Source of the DNA: Anaerolineaceae bacterium
GTDB lineage: Bacteria; Chloroflexota; Anaerolineae; Aggregatilineales; Phototrophicaceae
Assembly (NCBI GenBank): GCA_026708325.1
Contig: JAPOVC010000003.1
Span: 1-64,000 of the forward strand
Length of the DNA stretch: 64,000 bases
Direction: 5' to 3'
Of the stretch, positions 35,486 through 43,493 are shown one piece after another (the stretch's first letter is position 1; each line of letters begins with the position of its first letter). Under the pieces are notes generated by a model. It did not search any database. It was not told the origin of the DNA and was given only the letters and a program-made list of their open reading frames with translations. Both the position numbers and the translations under genes were made by a program.

Positions 35486-35806
35486 ATGCAGCGAGTCTGC
35501 TTTTTGCTCAAGGTCCGTCAGGACCGGCTTGAGGAGTATGTGGCGCGCCACGAAGAGGTCTGGCCCGAGATGCTGGACGCCCTGCGCGAGACGGGCTGGC
35601 ACAATTACTCGCTCTTCCTGCGCGACGATGGTCTGCTGATCGGCTATCTGGAGACGCCCGACTTCCAGGCGGCGCTGGACGGCATGGCAGGGCGCGAGGT
35701 CAACGAGCGCTGGCAAAATGACATGGCGCCCTACTTCGAGACTCTCGACGGGCGCCACGCCGACGAAAGCATGGTGCCGCTGCAGGAAGTCTTCCACCTG
35801 GACTAG
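35486..35806 (+). CDS. rhaM: L-rhamnose mutarotase
   Basis: Interconverts alpha and beta anomers of L-rhamnose. At 106 residues it matches the RhaM family (~104). The active-site segment is YVARHEEVWPEMLDAL, with the catalytic His, followed by GWHNYSLFLRDDGLLIGY and W in NERWQNDM; the C-terminal acidic block is typical. It closes the operon begun by the sulfatase-like gene, 20 bases after the isomerase, and converges with dagK with a gap of only 5 bases. Other rhamnose catabolism genes (rhaA, rhaB, rhaD) are not in the window, but a GH78 rhamnosidase is encoded at 19415-22090. Confidence 0.9.
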   Translation: MQRVCFLLKVRQDRLEEYVARHEEVWPEMLDALRETGWHNYSLFLRDDGLLIGYLETPDFQAALDGMAGREVNERWQNDMAPYFETLDGRHADESMVPLQEVFHLD

Positions 35807-35811
35807 CGTGA

Positions 35812-36738
35812 TCAGGCGGGGCGAAATTCGTCCGGATTGACCAAAAGTTGCAGGCCGCCGGGCTGCAGGGTGTAATGCAGTTCGTCGGCCTGGCCGGGGA
35901 CGCCGTCGGTCTCCATGCCCAGGCGGTCGCCGCTGACCCGCACCTCGGAGCCGCGGCGAATGTGTACCCGCGGATGGTTGACGTGAGCGCCGAAGTAAAC
36001 GCGCGGGAAGGCGACCAGCACCTCCCGACGTGAAGCGCCATCGATCAGGACGACGTCGAAGAGCCCATCGTCCACGCGGGCGTCGGGCGCGATGCGCATG
36101 CCGCTGCCGAAGCTGTTGCAGTTGGCGACGGCCACCAGCCAGTACTCGCCGTCGGCCCAGAGCTCGCCGTCCACCTCGACGCGCATGGTCAGCGGCCGCC
36201 GCTGCAGGAGCGTGCCGATGGCGTATTGCGCGTAGGACCAGGGGCGCTTGCCGGGGACATCCGATTTCTGCGCGGCCTCGCCGCTGATGCCGGCGCTGGA
36301 AATGCTGAGGAAATAGCGACGCTGCCCGTCAAGCGTGACCTGCGGCAGGTCGATCGGGGTGGGTTGCGCGCCAATGAGTTGCCGCGCAGCTTTCATCAGT
36401 GAGAGCGGTAGACCGTGGCTGCGCGCCCAGGCGTTGCCCGTGCCGCCGGGCAGGATGCCCAGTTCCAGCGGCGGGCCGTCCGCATCGCGTTGGGCGAGTG
36501 GGACCAGCGTCTCCAGCAAATGATGGACCGTGCCGTCACCGCCGACGGCGATCACACGCCGCGATCCCGAGTCCCAGGCGGCCTGCACCTGCGGCACCAT
36601 CTCCGCCACGCTGCGGGTCGTCAGGACCTGCAGATCACCCAGGGCCTCGCGCAGGACCGCTTCGATCTGCGACCACTGGCGCAGGGCCAGACCGGTGCCG
36701 GCCTGGCCGTTGACGACCACCAGGGCGGGCGCGCTCAC
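35812..36738 (-). CDS. Diacylglycerol/lipid kinase (DagK/YegS family)
   Basis: 308-residue lipid kinase. The catalytic-domain glycine loop is VIAVGGDGTVHHLLETL, the second conserved segment ILPGGTGNAWARS (usually GTGNDFAR), and then ISSAGISGEA. The C-terminal beta-sandwich carries GMRIAPDARVDDGLFDVVL, which is diagnostic. It phosphorylates diacylglycerol or a similar lipid at the membrane, feeding phospholipid turnover. The start is the GTG at 36738, overlapping the proA stop by four bases (GTGA). This is the last gene of eda-proB-proA-dagK. Confidence 0.88.
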   Translation of the reverse strand: MSAPALVVVNGQAGTGLALRQWSQIEAVLREALGDLQVLTTRSVAEMVPQVQAAWDSGSRRVIAVGGDGTVHHLLETLVPLAQRDADGPPLELGILPGGTGNAWARSHGLPLSLMKAARQLIGAQPTPIDLPQVTLDGQRRYFLSISSAGISGEAAQKSDVPGKRPWSYAQYAIGTLLQRRPLTMRVEVDGELWADGEYWLVAVANCNSFGSGMRIAPDARVDDGLFDVVLIDGASRREVLVAFPRVYFGAHVNHPRVHIRRGSEVRVSGDRLGMETDGVPGQADELHYTLQPGGLQLLVNPDEFRPA

Positions 36739-38015
36739 AGGCGGACGTGGCCTTCGCCGATGACGACCCACTTGTAGGTCGTCAACTCGGTGAGCGCCAT
36801 GGGGCCGCGGGCGTGCAGTTTCTGGGTGCTGATGGCGATTTCGGCGCCAAGGCCGAGGGCGCTGCCATCGGTGAAACGCGTGCTGGCATTGACGTAAACG
36901 GCCGCCGAGTCGACTTCGGCGCAGAAGCGTTCGGCGCTGGCCATGTTTTGCGTCAGGATGCCGTCCGAGTGCTGCGTACTGTGCGCGCGGATGTGGTCGA
37001 TGGCCTCGTCCAGCGAATCGACCACCTTGAGCCCCAGGGTGAGGGCGTACCACTCGGTGTCGAAATCTTCCGGGCCGGCGGGGCTGACGCGTTCGTCCCC
37101 GTCGAGGCAGGCCAGGGCCCGCGGCTCCGCGCGGAATTCCACGCCGGCCGCGGCCAGGTTTTCCACGACGCGCGGCAGGAACTCCGCCGCCAGGTCGCGT
37201 TGCACCAGCAGCGTGTCGAGGGCGTTGCAGACGGCCGGACTGACCGTCTTGGAGTTGTGGATGACCTGCAGCGCGGCATCCAGGTCGGCGCCGGGCTCGA
37301 CGTAGAGGTGGCAGATGCCGATGCCGCCGGTGATGACGGGGATGGTGCTGTTCTCGCGGCAGAAGTTGTGCAGGCCGTTGCCGCCGCGGGGGATGATCAT
37401 GTCGACGTATTCGTGCATCCGCAGCAGTTCGCCCACCAGACGGCGATCGCTGCTGGCGATGTACTGGAAAGCGGCGGCGGGCAGGCCTACGCCTTCCATG
37501 GCGCGGGAAAGGGCGCGCACCAGCGCCATGTTGCTGCGCAGCACTTCGCGCCCGCCGCGCAAAATGACGGCGTTGCCGGTCTTGAGCGCCAGCGCGGCGA
37601 CGTCCACGGTGACCTGCGGCCGCGCCTCATAGATGACGCCCAGCACGCCGAGGGACGTGCGCTGTTTCCAGGCGCGCAGGCCCTCGCGCGGTTCGCGTTC
37701 GTCGAAGCGTTCGCCGACCGGGTCCGGCAGTTGCGCCACCTTGCGCACATCGGCGATGACGCTGTCCATGCGCCGTTCAAGGTTCAGCCGGTCGCGGATG
37801 TACAGTTCGTCCACGCCGGCCTCCCGCGCGGCGGCCATGTCCTCCGCGTTGATGGCGAGGATCTCCGCGCGTTCCGCGGCGAGGGCGTCGGCGATGGCCA
37901 GCAGGGCCTCATTTTTCTGCGCAGTCGAGCACTGTGCCAGTTCAACGGCCGCCGCCTTCGCCTGGCGGCCCATCTGCTGCAGGTCGACGGCCTCCTGTGC
38001 CACTGCCTCAATCAT
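36735..38015 (-). CDS. proA: Gamma-glutamyl phosphate reductase
   Basis: Reduces glutamyl-5-phosphate to the semialdehyde in proline synthesis. 426 residues. The active-site cysteine lies in PVITGGIGICHLYVEPGAD, with NSKTVSPAVCNALDTLLV and DTEWYALTLGLKVVDSLDEA as family blocks. The N-terminal aldehyde-dehydrogenase fold residues (RTSLGVLGVIYEARPQVTVD, NAVILRGGREVLRSN) are all present. Lies 15 bases after proB and overlaps the lipid-kinase start. Confidence 0.96.
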   Translation of the reverse strand: MIEAVAQEAVDLQQMGRQAKAAAVELAQCSTAQKNEALLAIADALAAERAEILAINAEDMAAAREAGVDELYIRDRLNLERRMDSVIADVRKVAQLPDPVGERFDEREPREGLRAWKQRTSLGVLGVIYEARPQVTVDVAALALKTGNAVILRGGREVLRSNMALVRALSRAMEGVGLPAAAFQYIASSDRRLVGELLRMHEYVDMIIPRGGNGLHNFCRENSTIPVITGGIGICHLYVEPGADLDAALQVIHNSKTVSPAVCNALDTLLVQRDLAAEFLPRVVENLAAAGVEFRAEPRALACLDGDERVSPAGPEDFDTEWYALTLGLKVVDSLDEAIDHIRAHSTQHSDGILTQNMASAERFCAEVDSAAVYVNASTRFTDGSALGLGAEIAISTQKLHARGPMALTELTTYKWVVIGEGHVRL

Positions 38016-38030
38016 GGCGCTCTCTCTGTC

Positions 38031-39158
38031 TCAGGTGGAAAGGACGAGGTTGTTGCGGTGGATCACGGCGTCCCCGTAACTGTAGCCCAAAATGGCGCTG
38101 ATGCGACTGGAACGCTGGCCGCAAAGGCTGCGCAGGTCGGCGCTGTCGTAACTGCTAAGGCCGCGCGCGATGTCGCTGCCATCCGGCCCGCGCACCTGCA
38201 ACACCTCGCCGCGCCGGAACTCCCGCTCAACGCCGGTCACGCCGACGGGCAGCAGGCTGGCGCCGCCGTTGCGCAACACGTGGACCGCGCCGGCGTCGAT
38301 GTGCAGAACGCCGCGCGGGACTTCGGCCAGCAACCAGCGCTTGCGGCTCTGCAGGGAGTCGACGCTGGCCGGGATGCGCGTGCCCACGTTGCCGCCCTGC
38401 AGGATGCGCTGCAGGACGTCCGGTTCATGGCCAGGGGCGATGACGGTGTTGACGCCGCTGTTGCTGGCGAGACGCGCGGCCTGCAACTTGGTGGCCATGC
38501 CGCCGGTGCCCTCGCGGCTGCCGGCGCCGCCGGCCATCGCCAGGGCGGAGTCGTCGACGCGCTCCAGTTGCTGAATGAGACTGGCGTCCTGGTCGCGACG
38601 CGGGTCGGCGGTGAACATGCCGGCCTGGTCGGTCAACAGGACCAGCAGGTCAGCTTCCAGCAGATTGGCGACCAGCGCGGAAATGTTGTCGTTGTCGCCG
38701 ACGCGGATTTCCTCCACGGCGGTCGTGTCATTTTCGTTGACGACCGGCACGATGCGCCGGTCGATCATGGTCAGCAGGGTGTCGCGGGCGTTGAGATAGC
38801 GCGTGCGGTGGTTGAGGTCGCTGCGCGTCAGCAGCACCTGGCCGACGATGATGTCGTGGTCGGCGAAGAGCTCGCTGTAGATCTGCATCAGGCGTCCCTG
38901 GCCGACGGCGGCCAGCATCTGGCGCGAGGGCAGGGAGCGGTCCAGTTCGGGGAAACCGAGGATTTCGCGACCGGCCGCCTGCGCGCCGGAGGTCACCACG
39001 ACGGTTTCATGCCCCAGGCGCTGCAGTTGCGCGATCTGCTGCACCAGATTGAGCATGCAGGCGCGGTCCAGCCGGCGCGTGCCGCTGGTGAGCACACTGC
39101 TGCCCAGTTTGATGACCAGGCGCAGCGGCGTGGCAGCGCAATGCCTTGCGGGGGTCAC
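38031..39158 (-). CDS. proB: Glutamate 5-kinase with PUA domain
   Basis: First enzyme of proline synthesis. 375 residues from the GTG at 39158. A TTG five codons upstream is possible but would overlap eda; neither has an ideal ribosome-binding site. Amino-acid-kinase motifs: VIKLGSSVLTSG, VVTSGAQAAGREILG, PVVNENDTTAVEEI and GTGGMATKLQAARLA. The C-terminal ~80 residues form a PUA domain (PRGVLHIDAGAVHVLRNG, EVLQVRGPDG). Proline feedback regulation is normal for the family. Four bases downstream of eda. Confidence 0.95.
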   Translation of the reverse strand: MTPARHCAATPLRLVIKLGSSVLTSGTRRLDRACMLNLVQQIAQLQRLGHETVVVTSGAQAAGREILGFPELDRSLPSRQMLAAVGQGRLMQIYSELFADHDIIVGQVLLTRSDLNHRTRYLNARDTLLTMIDRRIVPVVNENDTTAVEEIRVGDNDNISALVANLLEADLLVLLTDQAGMFTADPRRDQDASLIQQLERVDDSALAMAGGAGSREGTGGMATKLQAARLASNSGVNTVIAPGHEPDVLQRILQGGNVGTRIPASVDSLQSRKRWLLAEVPRGVLHIDAGAVHVLRNGGASLLPVGVTGVEREFRRGEVLQVRGPDGSDIARGLSSYDSADLRSLCGQRSSRISAILGYSYGDAVIHRNNLVLST

Positions 39159-39162
39159 GCCT

Positions 39163-39804
39163 TCAGCTTGCAAGGGCTGACTGCCGCTGCAGGGCCGCCA
39201 ACAACTGCCGGGCGCGCGCGCGGACTTCGTCCAGGGGCCAACTGCCGTCGCCGGTCAGCCAGCCAGAGAGACCGGAGCAGGCCGCCCCGGCGTCGAGAAA
39301 GCCGGTCAGGTTGTCGGGGTTGATGTTGCCGTTGGCGAGGAATCGCATGTGGCGCAAGGGCCCGCGCAGGGCGCGGAAATAGTCCAGACCAAGCGGGCCG
39401 GCCGGAAAGAACTTGAGCAGGTCGACGCCCATGTCCCAGGCCTGGACGCACTCGCTGGGGGTCATCACGCCAGGCGCGACCAGCAGGTCGGCATCCAGCG
39501 CCACTTGCACGACCTCCGGCTGAAAGGCCGGCGAAACAATGAAATCGGCGCCGGCTTCGATGACCTGGCGGGCGTCGTCGGCGCTCAGCACCGTGCCCAT
39601 GCCGCAGAAGACCTGCGGGCCCAGCTCCGCCTTGACCGCCTGCATGGCCGCTACCGGTTCGGTGGAATTCATGGTGAACTCGAAAATGTTGATGCCTTCC
39701 TCCACCAGCGCGGCGCAGAGGGGCAGGGCCCGGTCCGGCGGAAAATGTCCGCGCATACCGGCCAGCAGCTTTCGTTGCAGCAGTTCGTCAAGGACTGCGT
39801 TCAT
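39163..39804 (-). CDS. eda: KDPG/KHG-type aldolase
   Basis: Class I aldolase cleaving 2-keto-3-deoxy-6-phosphogluconate or a related keto acid to pyruvate plus an aldehyde. 213 residues. The Schiff-base lysine is in VDLLKFFPA; the catalytic Glu is in INIFEFTMNS; GMGTVLSADDA, FIVSPAF and VAPGVMTPSE complete the barrel. The N-terminal arginine segment is MRGHFPP rather than the usual IRxx. The substrate is not fixed: non-phosphorylated keto-deoxy acids from galactonate or rhamnonate are also used in the family. First gene of the operon with proBA, divergent from a glycerate kinase. Confidence 0.88.
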   Translation of the reverse strand: MNAVLDELLQRKLLAGMRGHFPPDRALPLCAALVEEGINIFEFTMNSTEPVAAMQAVKAELGPQVFCGMGTVLSADDARQVIEAGADFIVSPAFQPEVVQVALDADLLVAPGVMTPSECVQAWDMGVDLLKFFPAGPLGLDYFRALRGPLRHMRFLANGNINPDNLTGFLDAGAACSGLSGWLTGDGSWPLDEVRARARQLLAALQRQSALAS

Positions 39805-39897
39805 ACGCGACCCTCACAGCGTTCATTAAGGTGATTCCGGCAGTATACCCAGCGGCCAGGGGATTTGGCATACTCAGACGCCGGAGAGGGAGCGGAC

Positions 39898-41043
39898 ATG
39901 AGCATGCGAATCATCGTGGCGCCTGGCGCCTTCAAGAACAGTCTGACGGCGCAGGAGGCCGCAGACGCCATCGCCAGGGGACTGGAGCAGTCCGGCCTGG
40001 GCGCGGACCTGGAGCTGAAGCCCGTCGCGGACGGCGGCAACGGCACGCTGGACGCCATGCTGGCGGGCAGTGGCGAACGCCGCAGTCTGGTCGTAAATGG
40101 CCCGCTGGGCGCGCCGGTGCAGGCCGACTGGGGTCTCCTGCCGGACGGAGAGACAGCTGTGATCGAAATGGCGCTGGCCTCGGGCATGGAGCTGCTGGCC
40201 ACGGAGGAACTGGACCCCCTGCGGGCCAGCACATATGGCACGGGCCAGTTGCTGGAGGCGGCGCTGGAGGCGGGCGCGACGCGCGTCATTCTGGGACTGG
40301 GCGGCAGCGCCACGGTGGATGGCGGGGCCGGCTGCCTGCAGGCTCTGGGCGTGCAACTGCTGGATGCCCAGGGCGAGTCCATCGGGCCTGGCGGGGCGCA
40401 ACTGGGCCGGGTGGCCCGCGTCGATGCCGGCGACATGGACCCGCGCTGGCGCGACAACACCCTGCTACTGGCCTCCGACGTCGACAACCCGACGCTGGGC
40501 GAACAGGGCGCGGCGGCGGTCTTCGGGCCGCAGAAGGGCGCCGACGGGCAGCAGGTCGAAACGCTCGAAGCGCAGTTGTCCCATTTCTTCACGGTGATTC
40601 ACGAGCAGACCGGCCGTGACCTGCGCCAGGTGCCCGGCGGCGGCGCGGCGGGCGCCTTTGCCGCGGGCATGATGGCCTTCCTCGATGCAGAACTGCAGCC
40701 GGGCATCGAACTGGTGCTGGCGCACAGCGGCTTCGAAGGGGCGCTGACAGACGCCGATCTGGTCATCACCGGCGAGGGACAGATGGACGAGCAGACCATC
40801 CACGGCAAGGGGCCCATCGGCGTGGCGCGCATGGCGCGGGCGCAGGGCGTGCCGACCGTGGCGCTGGTGGGGGGTCTGGCGGTTCACGACGCGAAACTGC
40901 ATGCGGCGGGCATGCAGGCCGTTTTGCCGATCACGCCGCGTCCGATGTCGCTGGAAGAGGCGCTGGAGGATGCATCGCAATTGCTGGAGCGGGCCGCCCT
41001 GCGACTGGGCTATTTGTTGCAGACCTCACGTCTCCCTGGTTAA
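39898..41043 (+). CDS. Glycerate 2-kinase (GarK/GlxK family)
   Basis: Phosphorylates D-glycerate, usually to 2-phosphoglycerate, bringing aldolase- or glyoxylate-derived glycerate into glycolysis. 381 residues from ATG 39898, which follows GGAGAGGGAG; a second ATG two codons on is also possible. Family blocks: VAPGAFKNSLTAQEAADAI, PVADGGNGTLDAML, GLGGSATVDGGAGCLQALG and GEGQMDEQTIHGKGPIGVA. Divergent from eda, 93 bases between starts, so both may share control. Together they fit a keto-deoxy-acid route yielding pyruvate and glyceraldehyde. Confidence 0.93.
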   Translation: MSMRIIVAPGAFKNSLTAQEAADAIARGLEQSGLGADLELKPVADGGNGTLDAMLAGSGERRSLVVNGPLGAPVQADWGLLPDGETAVIEMALASGMELLATEELDPLRASTYGTGQLLEAALEAGATRVILGLGGSATVDGGAGCLQALGVQLLDAQGESIGPGGAQLGRVARVDAGDMDPRWRDNTLLLASDVDNPTLGEQGAAAVFGPQKGADGQQVETLEAQLSHFFTVIHEQTGRDLRQVPGGGAAGAFAAGMMAFLDAELQPGIELVLAHSGFEGALTDADLVITGEGQMDEQTIHGKGPIGVARMARAQGVPTVALVGGLAVHDAKLHAAGMQAVLPITPRPMSLEEALEDASQLLERAALRLGYLLQTSRLPG

Positions 41044-41099
41044 GTTGTTCCGGGATCACAGAAGGATTACACAAGCGCACATTCACAATCAGGAAAGCT

Positions 41100-42176
41100 A
41101 TGGATCGCAGGACTTTCCTCAAACTGGCAGGCGCGGCAGTTCCCGGTCTTGCCGCGACGCGCGCCCTCGCCGGCAAAGCGCGTATCCCGGCCAGTTCCGC
41201 TGCGAATTCACGCCTGGCGCAGAGTACCTGGCGACCCAACTACGGGCCGAACCCGGACCCTTCCCTGCGCCCGGCGCCGGTGACCCGCAAGCTATTGGTC
41301 ATCATCAACAACCCGCGTCTGCCCAGTTACGGTAACGTCACGGTGAGGCAATACTTTGGCTGGAACAATCCTGACTGGCTGATCGCCAACCACATCCGCG
41401 ACCTGCGGCACGCCAGTTTCGGCTATGTGAATTACGTCATTGCGCAAAGAGTCGTCGTGGACGACTTTGCCCGCTGGCCGATCAAGGTGGATGGCTTCCG
41501 CTACGACGAACACAGCTACATCGAAACGGTGCGGACGCGCAACAGGCATCTGCCCTGGCACATCAACCACCACGCCTTCTTTGCCGATCACAACATCCTT
41601 GAGCGCGTCCGCTCCGGCCAGGTCGATGAGGTCTGGCATATCGGCCCGCCTTATGACGGCAACTGGGAGGCCGTGATGGCCGGACCGGGTGCGTCCTATT
41701 CCAATGCCCCGCCCGTAGGGGGCACGGATCATGCGGGAAAGCGCTTCGTGTTCATGGCCTACAATCTTGAACGCACCCTGACCGAGATGCTGCACAGCTA
41801 TGGCCACCGGGCCGAAGGGCATCTGAATACGGTCCACGGCCGCTTCGGCGACCAGGACAATCTGTGGAAACGCTTCACGCGCCGGGAGGCCTCGCACCCG
41901 GGGCAGGCGGAAGTCGGCAACATTCATTTTCCTCCCAACGCCGAACGGGACTACGACAGGTCGAATCCGAGGGTGGTCCAGAGCAACAGCGACGACTGGT
42001 ACCATTTCCCCTTTCTGACGGGCAATCGCTTCCGCCCGATCAGCAGCAGTGAATGGAACAGCGCGCCACGGCTCTACTATCTCTGGTGGATGCGGCACTT
42101 GCCGCACGTGGAAGGCTCCTGCGACGGCGTCGCGCTCAACTGGTGGCGCTACGTGGTGGACCCCAACACGATCTAG
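41100..42176 (+). CDS. Tat-exported protein of unknown function (copy 1)
   Basis: 358 residues with a twin-arginine signal at the very start (MDRRTFLKLAGAAVPGL, cleavage likely near ALAG at about residue 24), so probably exported folded, perhaps with a cofactor. I do not recognise the mature domain. It is rich in aromatic, His and Asn residues (HINHHAFFADHN, LHSYGHRAEGHLN, GNIHFPPNAERDYD, WWMRHLPHVEG), which could bind metal or carbohydrate. Start supported by AGGAAAG. A close paralogue follows 207 bases downstream; their last 164 residues differ at only 13 positions. 56 bases after the glycerate kinase. Confidence 0.8.
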   Translation: MDRRTFLKLAGAAVPGLAATRALAGKARIPASSAANSRLAQSTWRPNYGPNPDPSLRPAPVTRKLLVIINNPRLPSYGNVTVRQYFGWNNPDWLIANHIRDLRHASFGYVNYVIAQRVVVDDFARWPIKVDGFRYDEHSYIETVRTRNRHLPWHINHHAFFADHNILERVRSGQVDEVWHIGPPYDGNWEAVMAGPGASYSNAPPVGGTDHAGKRFVFMAYNLERTLTEMLHSYGHRAEGHLNTVHGRFGDQDNLWKRFTRREASHPGQAEVGNIHFPPNAERDYDRSNPRVVQSNSDDWYHFPFLTGNRFRPISSSEWNSAPRLYYLWWMRHLPHVEGSCDGVALNWWRYVVDPNTI

Positions 42177-42314
42177 TCCGCCTTCGCCCGCAATCAGACA
42201 CACTGCATTTGCCGATGCTGGACGCAAGGTCTCCAGTGCCTTGGCGGGCCGCCCTGGAATCTTTGCCGCTGCGAGAAAACTGCCGCGGCAGGGATCCCGG
42301 TTCCGGATTCCTCT

Positions 42315-42344
42315 TTGCGTTCTTAAGTGTTTCCAGATTAAAAT
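42315..42344 (+). promoter_or_regulatory. Putative promoter between the Tat-protein paralogues
   Basis: TAAAAT (42339-42344) with TTGCGT (42315-42320) at an 18-base spacer, in an AT-richer patch of the 207-base intergenic region. The -10 is one base from consensus, the -35 only half matched. It would let copy 2 be expressed independently of copy 1. The rest of this intergenic region holds nothing recognisable. Confidence 0.45.
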
Positions 42345-42383
42345 GACCGACATTCACGGCAGCATCAATTCGTTATTGAGTCT

Positions 42384-43493
42384 ATGAAAGAAACGGGTGT
42401 GGACAGACGAAAGTTTCTGAAACTGGCAGGCGCGGCTGTTCCCGGGCTTGCGGCGACGCGCGCCCTGGCCGGTTTGCCGGGTGGTTCCGCCGGGGGAGGA
42501 GCGTCTTCCCGGCTGGCACAAAGCACCTGGCGGCCCAACTACGGGCCGAATCCGGCCCCTTCGTTGAGGCCGGAACCCGTTACGCGCCGGTTGCTGGTCG
42601 TCACCCTCAATCCACGCCTGCGCAGCATGGGCAACATTACCGTGCAGCAATACATGCGTCTGAACAACCCGGGCTGGCTGATCGCCAATCACATTCGCGA
42701 CCTGCGCCACGCCAGTTACGGTTACGTGAATTACCAGGTTGTTGAGAACATCCACATTGATGATTTTGCCCACTGGCCAGTCCTGCAGGACGGATTCCGC
42801 TACGACGAGCACAGTTATCTGGAAGTCTTGCGCAACTACCGGGCGGGGGGCGGGGCACCACAGCGGAATCCCTGGCTCATCGACCATCACGCGTACTTCA
42901 ATCAATTCAACATTTTCGAGCGCGTCAGAACCGGCCAGATCGATGAAGTCTGGCAGATCGAAACGCCCTTCGGTGGCAACTGGGAAGCCGTGATGGCGGG
43001 TCCGGGCGCTTCGTATTCCAACGCTCCGCCAGTCGGGGGTACCGACCATGCAGGCAGGCGCTTCGTCTTCATGGTCTACAACATGGAACGGACGCTGACC
43101 GAGATGCTCCACAGCTATGGCCACCGCGCTGAAGGCCATTTGAACACCGTACACAGCCGCTTCGGCGACCAGGACAACCTGTGGAAGCGCTTCATACGGC
43201 GCGAGGCCTCGCACCCGGGGCAGGCGGAGGTCGGCAACATCCACTTTCCGCCCAATGCCGAACGGGACTACGACAGGTCGAACCCGCGGGTGGTCCAGAG
43301 CAATGCCGACGACTGGTACCATTTCCCCTTCCTGACGGGCAATCGCTTCCGCCCGATGAGCAGCGGGGAGTGGAACAGCGTGGCACGGCTGTACTATCTC
43401 TGGTGGATGCGACACCTGCCGCACGTCGCCGGCGAATGCGACGGCGTCGCGCTCAACTGGTGGCGCTACATCGTGGACCCCAACACGATCTAG
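42384..43493 (+). CDS. Tat-exported protein of unknown function (copy 2)
   Basis: 369 residues, paralogous to copy 1 over the whole length, with a twin-arginine signal (DRRKFLKLAGAAVPGL). The ATG at 42384 gives a five-residue lead; a GTG at 42399 would give a start aligned exactly with copy 1 (MDRRKFLK), and neither has a clear ribosome-binding site. Differences from copy 1 concentrate in the linker after the signal peptide and in an inserted loop around NYRAGGGAPQRNPWL (about residues 150-165), while the C-terminal 164 residues are almost identical. The stop codon TAG overlaps the uvrC stop of the opposite strand within a shared CTAG (43490-43493). Confidence 0.8.
   Translation: MKETGVDRRKFLKLAGAAVPGLAATRALAGLPGGSAGGGASSRLAQSTWRPNYGPNPAPSLRPEPVTRRLLVVTLNPRLRSMGNITVQQYMRLNNPGWLIANHIRDLRHASYGYVNYQVVENIHIDDFAHWPVLQDGFRYDEHSYLEVLRNYRAGGGAPQRNPWLIDHHAYFNQFNIFERVRTGQIDEVWQIETPFGGNWEAVMAGPGASYSNAPPVGGTDHAGRRFVFMVYNMERTLTEMLHSYGHRAEGHLNTVHSRFGDQDNLWKRFIRREASHPGQAEVGNIHFPPNAERDYDRSNPRVVQSNADDWYHFPFLTGNRFRPMSSGEWNSVARLYYLWWMRHLPHVAGECDGVALNWWRYIVDPNTI

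Noticed and set aside
36747..39323. An 858-codon open frame on the plus strand across proA and proB
   Set aside because: It is antisense to two genes with complete catalytic motifs. Such frames arise from the strong third-position G/C bias, and the translation has no domain-like pattern.
41100..43493. The Tat proteins as tyrosinase or zinc metalloproteases, from the HxxxH-like clusters
   Set aside because: The spacing of His residues (HSYGHRAEGH) does not match HExxH or the type-3 copper pattern.
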